A DNA stretch of 42,458 nt from an uncultured Oscillospiraceae bacterium (GTDB lineage Bacteria; Bacillota; Clostridia; Oscillospirales; Oscillospiraceae). Shown piece by piece: positions 39,682-42,458 of this stretch (the first letter of the stretch is position 1; every line of letters begins with the position of its first letter). The translations under genes were made by a program, and so were the position numbers. The notes under the pieces were generated by a model. It was not told the DNA's origin. It searched no databases and worked only from the letters and a program-made list of their open reading frames with translations. The DNA lies in NCBI GenBank assembly GCA_947599875.1, contig CANQFV010000022.1, forward strand, positions 1 through 42,458, written 5' to 3'.

Positions 39682-41925
39682 ATGGAAATCAAAATCGCTC
39701 TTGCCGGGAACCCCAACTCCGGCAAGACCACCATGTTCAACAACCTGACCGGCTCCAACCAGTATGTGGGGAACTGGCCGGGCGTCACGGTGGAGAAGAA
39801 GGAGGGCCGTCTCCGGGGACACCGGGACGTGGTGATCCAGGATCTGCCCGGGATCTACTCCCTGTCCCCCTACACCCTGGAGGAGGTGGTGAGCCGCAAC
39901 TACCTGGTGGGCGAGCGGCCCGACGCCATTTTGAACATCGTGGACGGCACCAACATCGAGCGCAACCTGTACCTCACCACACAGCTTATCGAGCTGGGCA
40001 TCCCCGTAGTGGTGGCCCTGAACATGGCCGATCTGGTGCGGAAAAACGGCGACTCCATCGATGTGGAGAAGCTCAGCCGCGCCCTGGGCTGCCAGATCGT
40101 GGAGACCTCCGCCCTGAAGGGCCAGGGCGCCACGGAGGCGGCGGAGCTGGCCGTCCAGGCGGCCCAGGCCCACAAGCCCGTCAATCTGCCCCCGGTGTTC
40201 CAGGGCAGCGTGGAACACGCCATCGCCCACATTGAGGAGTCCATCGAATCCCTGGTGGACCCCAGTCTTGTCCGGTGGTACGCCATCAAGCTCTTTGAGG
40301 GGGACGAGAAGGTTCAGGAGGAGCTGAAGCTCCCCCAGGACGTGGCGGATCACATCCGCCAGCATGTGGCCGACTGCGAGGCGGAGCTGGACGACGACGC
40401 GGAGAGCATCGTCACCAACCAGCGGTACGCCTACATAGCCGGCGTGGTGGCCAAGTCCGTGAAGAAAAAGAGCGCCGGCAAAAAGCTGAGCCTCTCGGAT
40501 AAGATCGACCGCGTGGTGACAAACCGTGTCCTGGCGCTTCCCATCTTCGCGGTGATCATCCTGCTGATCTACGCCATCGCGATGGGCCCCTCCCCCCAGG
40601 CCCTTTTGGACGGCCCCGACGAAAATGGGGAGACAGCCGAGTGGGGCATCGGCATCGGCACCTGGGGCACAGACTTTGCCAACGACGTCCTCTTCGGCCA
40701 GTGGGTCCCCGACCTGGTGGACAAGGCGCTGCTGAACGCCCAGGGTGAGCCCCGGGTGGCCGATTGGCTCTACAGCCTGATCCAGGACGGCATCGTGGCC
40801 GGCGTAGGCGGCGTTCTGGGCTTTGTGCCCCAGATGCTGGTGCTGTTTTTGCTCCTGTCGATTCTGGAGGATATCGGCTACATGTCCCGCGTGGCCTTTA
40901 TCATGGACCGGATCTTCCGGCGCTTCGGCCTCAGCGGAAAATCCTTCATCCCCATGCTGGTGGCCACGGGCTGCGGCGTGCCGGGGCTTATGGCCTCCCG
41001 CACCATCGAGCAGGATCGGGACAGGAAGATGACCTTGATGACCACCACCTTCATGCCCTGCGGGGCCAAGCTGCCCATCATCGGCCTTATCGCCGGGGCG
41101 CTGTTCGGGGGTTCCCCCTGGATCGCCGCCTCCGCCTATTTCATCGGCATGGGCTCCGTAGTCGTCTCCGGCATCATGCTCAAGAAGTTCAAGGCCTTCG
41201 CCGGGGAGCCGGCCCCCTTCGTCATGGAGCTGCCCGCCTACCACGTCCCCAGTGTCACCGGCGTCCTCCGGGCGACCTGGGAGCGGGGCTGGTCGTTTAT
41301 CAAGCGCGCCGGCACCGTGATCGTCATCGCCTCCATCGCCGTCTGGTTCCTCCAGTATTTCGGCGTTGAGAACGGCTCCTTCGGCGCCGTGGAGGATCAG
41401 GACAACTCCCTGATGGCCTATATCGGCGGCGCCGTGTGCTGGATCTTCGCCCCCCTGGGCTTCGGCAACTGGCGCGCCACGGTGGCCTCCGTCTCCGGCC
41501 TTGTGGCCAAGGAGAACGTGGTCAACACCTTCTCCATCCTCTACCATTACGCCGGGGAGATCAGCGAGGACGGCCAGGAGATCTGGTCCCTTGTGGCCGC
41601 GGATTATACGAAATTCTCCGCCTTCTCCTTTATGGTCTTCAACCTCCTGTGCGCACCCTGCTTCGCCGCCATCGGCGCTATCCGCCGGGAGATGAACAAC
41701 TGGAGATGGACCCTGGGCGCCGTGGGTTATATGTGCCTGTGGGCATACGTCCTGGCCCTCATCGTCTATCAGCTCTCCGCCCTGGCAGGCGGCGCCATCG
41801 GCTTTAACTTCTTCACCGTTGTGGCCCTTGTGCTGCTGGCGGGGATCCTGTACCTGCTCTTCCGTCGGAACCCCTATGGGGAGAACGGGGAGCGTCTGCA
41901 TCAGAGGGAGGCCGCCCATGTCTGA
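39682..41925 (+). CDS. feoB: Ferrous iron transporter FeoB
   Basis: A 747-residue GTPase-coupled iron permease. The N-terminal G domain has GNPNSGKTT (G1, residues 9-17), DLPG (G3), NMAD (G4) and SALKG (G5). A helical linker follows, then the membrane part with the two gate motifs ATGCGVPGLMASRT and MPCGAKLPIIGLI and a late GLVAKENVVNTF segment. It imports Fe2+ across the inner membrane. AGGAGG precedes the ATG. Its stop overlaps the next small gene by 8 nt. Confidence 0.97.
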   Translation: MEIKIALAGNPNSGKTTMFNNLTGSNQYVGNWPGVTVEKKEGRLRGHRDVVIQDLPGIYSLSPYTLEEVVSRNYLVGERPDAILNIVDGTNIERNLYLTTQLIELGIPVVVALNMADLVRKNGDSIDVEKLSRALGCQIVETSALKGQGATEAAELAVQAAQAHKPVNLPPVFQGSVEHAIAHIEESIESLVDPSLVRWYAIKLFEGDEKVQEELKLPQDVADHIRQHVADCEAELDDDAESIVTNQRYAYIAGVVAKSVKKKSAGKKLSLSDKIDRVVTNRVLALPIFAVIILLIYAIAMGPSPQALLDGPDENGETAEWGIGIGTWGTDFANDVLFGQWVPDLVDKALLNAQGEPRVADWLYSLIQDGIVAGVGGVLGFVPQMLVLFLLLSILEDIGYMSRVAFIMDRIFRRFGLSGKSFIPMLVATGCGVPGLMASRTIEQDRDRKMTLMTTTFMPCGAKLPIIGLIAGALFGGSPWIAASAYFIGMGSVVVSGIMLKKFKAFAGEPAPFVMELPAYHVPSVTGVLRATWERGWSFIKRAGTVIVIASIAVWFLQYFGVENGSFGAVEDQDNSLMAYIGGAVCWIFAPLGFGNWRATVASVSGLVAKENVVNTFSILYHYAGEISEDGQEIWSLVAADYTKFSAFSFMVFNLLCAPCFAAIGAIRREMNNWRWTLGAVGYMCLWAYVLALIVYQLSALAGGAIGFNFFTVVALVLLAGILYLLFRRNPYGENGERLHQREAAHV

Positions 41926-42094
41926 GATCGTGGCTACCGTCATCACCGCCCTGGTGGTGGCCGGTATCGTGGCGTTCATCGTCTTCTCCCTGATCCGGGA
42001 CAGGAGAAAGAACCCCGGATGCCCCTCCTCCTGCTGCGGCTGCCCACATGCGAAAACATGCCAGGCTGGCGGGAAAGATGTTCGGTTTCTCTGA
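41918..42094 (+). CDS. FeoB-associated Cys-rich membrane protein
   Basis: A 58-residue protein with one membrane segment (about residues 4-24) and a cytoplasmic Cys cluster (CPSSCCGCPHAKTC). This is the FeoB-associated Cys-rich family found directly after feoB in many Firmicutes; it may handle iron at the membrane. It starts in the last codons of feoB. The final eight or so residues (GGKDVRFL) and the stop codon are encoded by hairpin 4 of M1 copy G, so the original C-terminus has been replaced. Confidence 0.9.
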   Translation: MSEIVATVITALVVAGIVAFIVFSLIRDRRKNPGCPSSCCGCPHAKTCQAGGKDVRFL

Positions 42095-42260
42095 CGAGAA
42101 ACCGAACATCTTCCCCTGCCAAGGGGAACGTGCGGAAAGGGCCGCTCGAATTGTGCGCAATTCGAGCGGCCCTTTCCTGCTGCCGCGCTGCAGCGCACGC
42201 CCAAGGGCGCACGTTTGCGCGGCGAGAGGGATTTTTTGCGAGGCAAAGCCCCGCAAAAAA
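42066..42260 (+). repeat. Module M1 four-hairpin element, copy G
   Basis: It starts in the coding end of the Cys-rich gene. Hairpin 4 is GGCGGGAAAGATGTTCGG...CCGAACATCTTCCCCTGCC with loop TGAC. Hairpin 3 has apex GAATTG-TGCG-CAATTC, where the loop-closing pair is flipped from C-G to G-C on both sides. Hairpin 2 is the CGCACGCCCAAGGGCGCACG form. Hairpin 1 is the GCGAGGC/GCCCCGC form. Confidence 0.88.
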
Positions 42261-42458
42261 TATTTGGATTGGGGGAGAGCGGGACGGGAGATTGTTTCGT
42301 TGTTCGGTGGCTTTACCCCGGCGTTACAGAGGGACGGTTCTTTTCGTCGTCGCGAAAGCCGCTTAACCTCGCCGCCACGCCAGCGTGACGGCTCAGGCGC
42401 GGGCTTTGCTCCTCCTCTCCCCACGCAATCACGATTGCGTGGGGCCCCTGTGACAAAA
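42261..42458. repeat. Linker and start of module M2, copy k (cut by window end)
   Basis: The usual linker in reverse order, then CCCGGCGTTACAGAGGGACGGTTC, the reverse-strand edge of M2 (42318-42341). From about 42350 the sequence differs from other copies and ends in a CCACGCAATC-AC-GATTGCGTGG hairpin (42420-42443). Confidence 0.7.

Noticed and set aside
39643-42246. 867-codon open frame antisense to feoB
   Set aside because: A GC-rich shadow frame: His/Gly/Asp-rich, no start site and exactly opposite the well-supported feoB.
1-42458. tRNA, rRNA, prophage or insertion sequence genes
   Set aside because: None found: no cloverleaf, integrase, transposase or structural phage gene is visible.

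Overview
The window looks like chromosomal DNA from a GC-rich, spore-forming, gut-type anaerobe of the Clostridia (Oscillospiraceae-like). The reasons are the high GC, strong AGGAGG-type ribosome binding sites, sporulation genes (yabP, yabQ, CotF-type coat protein), an archaeal-type ProRS, a Feo iron system and the DegV/FakA fatty-acid kinase pair. No phage, plasmid, transposase, CRISPR array, rRNA or tRNA gene was seen. The genus is an inference.

Layout: 1-476 repeat DNA; 477-3046 threonine aldolase and proS; 3243-4535 an orphan GHKL sensor kinase; 4536-5549 repeats; 5550-7062 (minus) yabP-yabQ-divIC-yabR; 7235-8071 a G5/M23 wall hydrolase behind a WalR-type box; 8072-8960 repeats; 8961-11124 (minus) MATE and DUF975; 11289-22163 (minus) a purine operon purE-F-M-N-O-H-D-L; 22571-24549 (plus, divergent) a serine-palmitoyltransferase-like enzyme overlapping an SDR; 24777-27730 a PstS-like lipoprotein and DegV; 27731-29096 repeats; 29097-31138 (minus) asp23-fakA; 31334-31516 a small membrane protein; 31879-32712 (minus) DUF2975-XRE pair; dut, then divergent trxB and trxA; 34734-35633 repeats; spore coat genes; tspO, GNAT, Nudix; an AT-rich orphan lipoprotein; feoA-feoA-feoB-Cys-rich protein; repeats to the end.

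The purine operon turns PRPP into IMP except for the steps of purK, purC and purB, which are absent here. It has two oddities: PurF has Gly instead of the catalytic Cys after the initiator Met, and the usual bifunctional PurH is split into an AICAR-transformylase-only protein and an archaeal-type PurO cyclohydrolase.

The most striking feature is a family of modular hairpin repeats. Module M1 (four hairpins, about 175-260 bp, eight copies) and module M3 (two copies) sit directly against stop codons. Module M2 (paired GGGACGG hairpins) fills the space between them. Five of the six convergent gene pairs in the window have this arrangement (gene, M1 or M3 or a terminator, M2 or its remnant, M1 or M3, gene), and no divergent region does. 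The stems vary between copies but stay complementary, and M1 apical loops read UCUGCGGA in the sense of the adjoining gene, a UNCG-type tetraloop. In three genes the stop codon lies inside the M1 hairpin. This is the best candidate for an undescribed system in the window.
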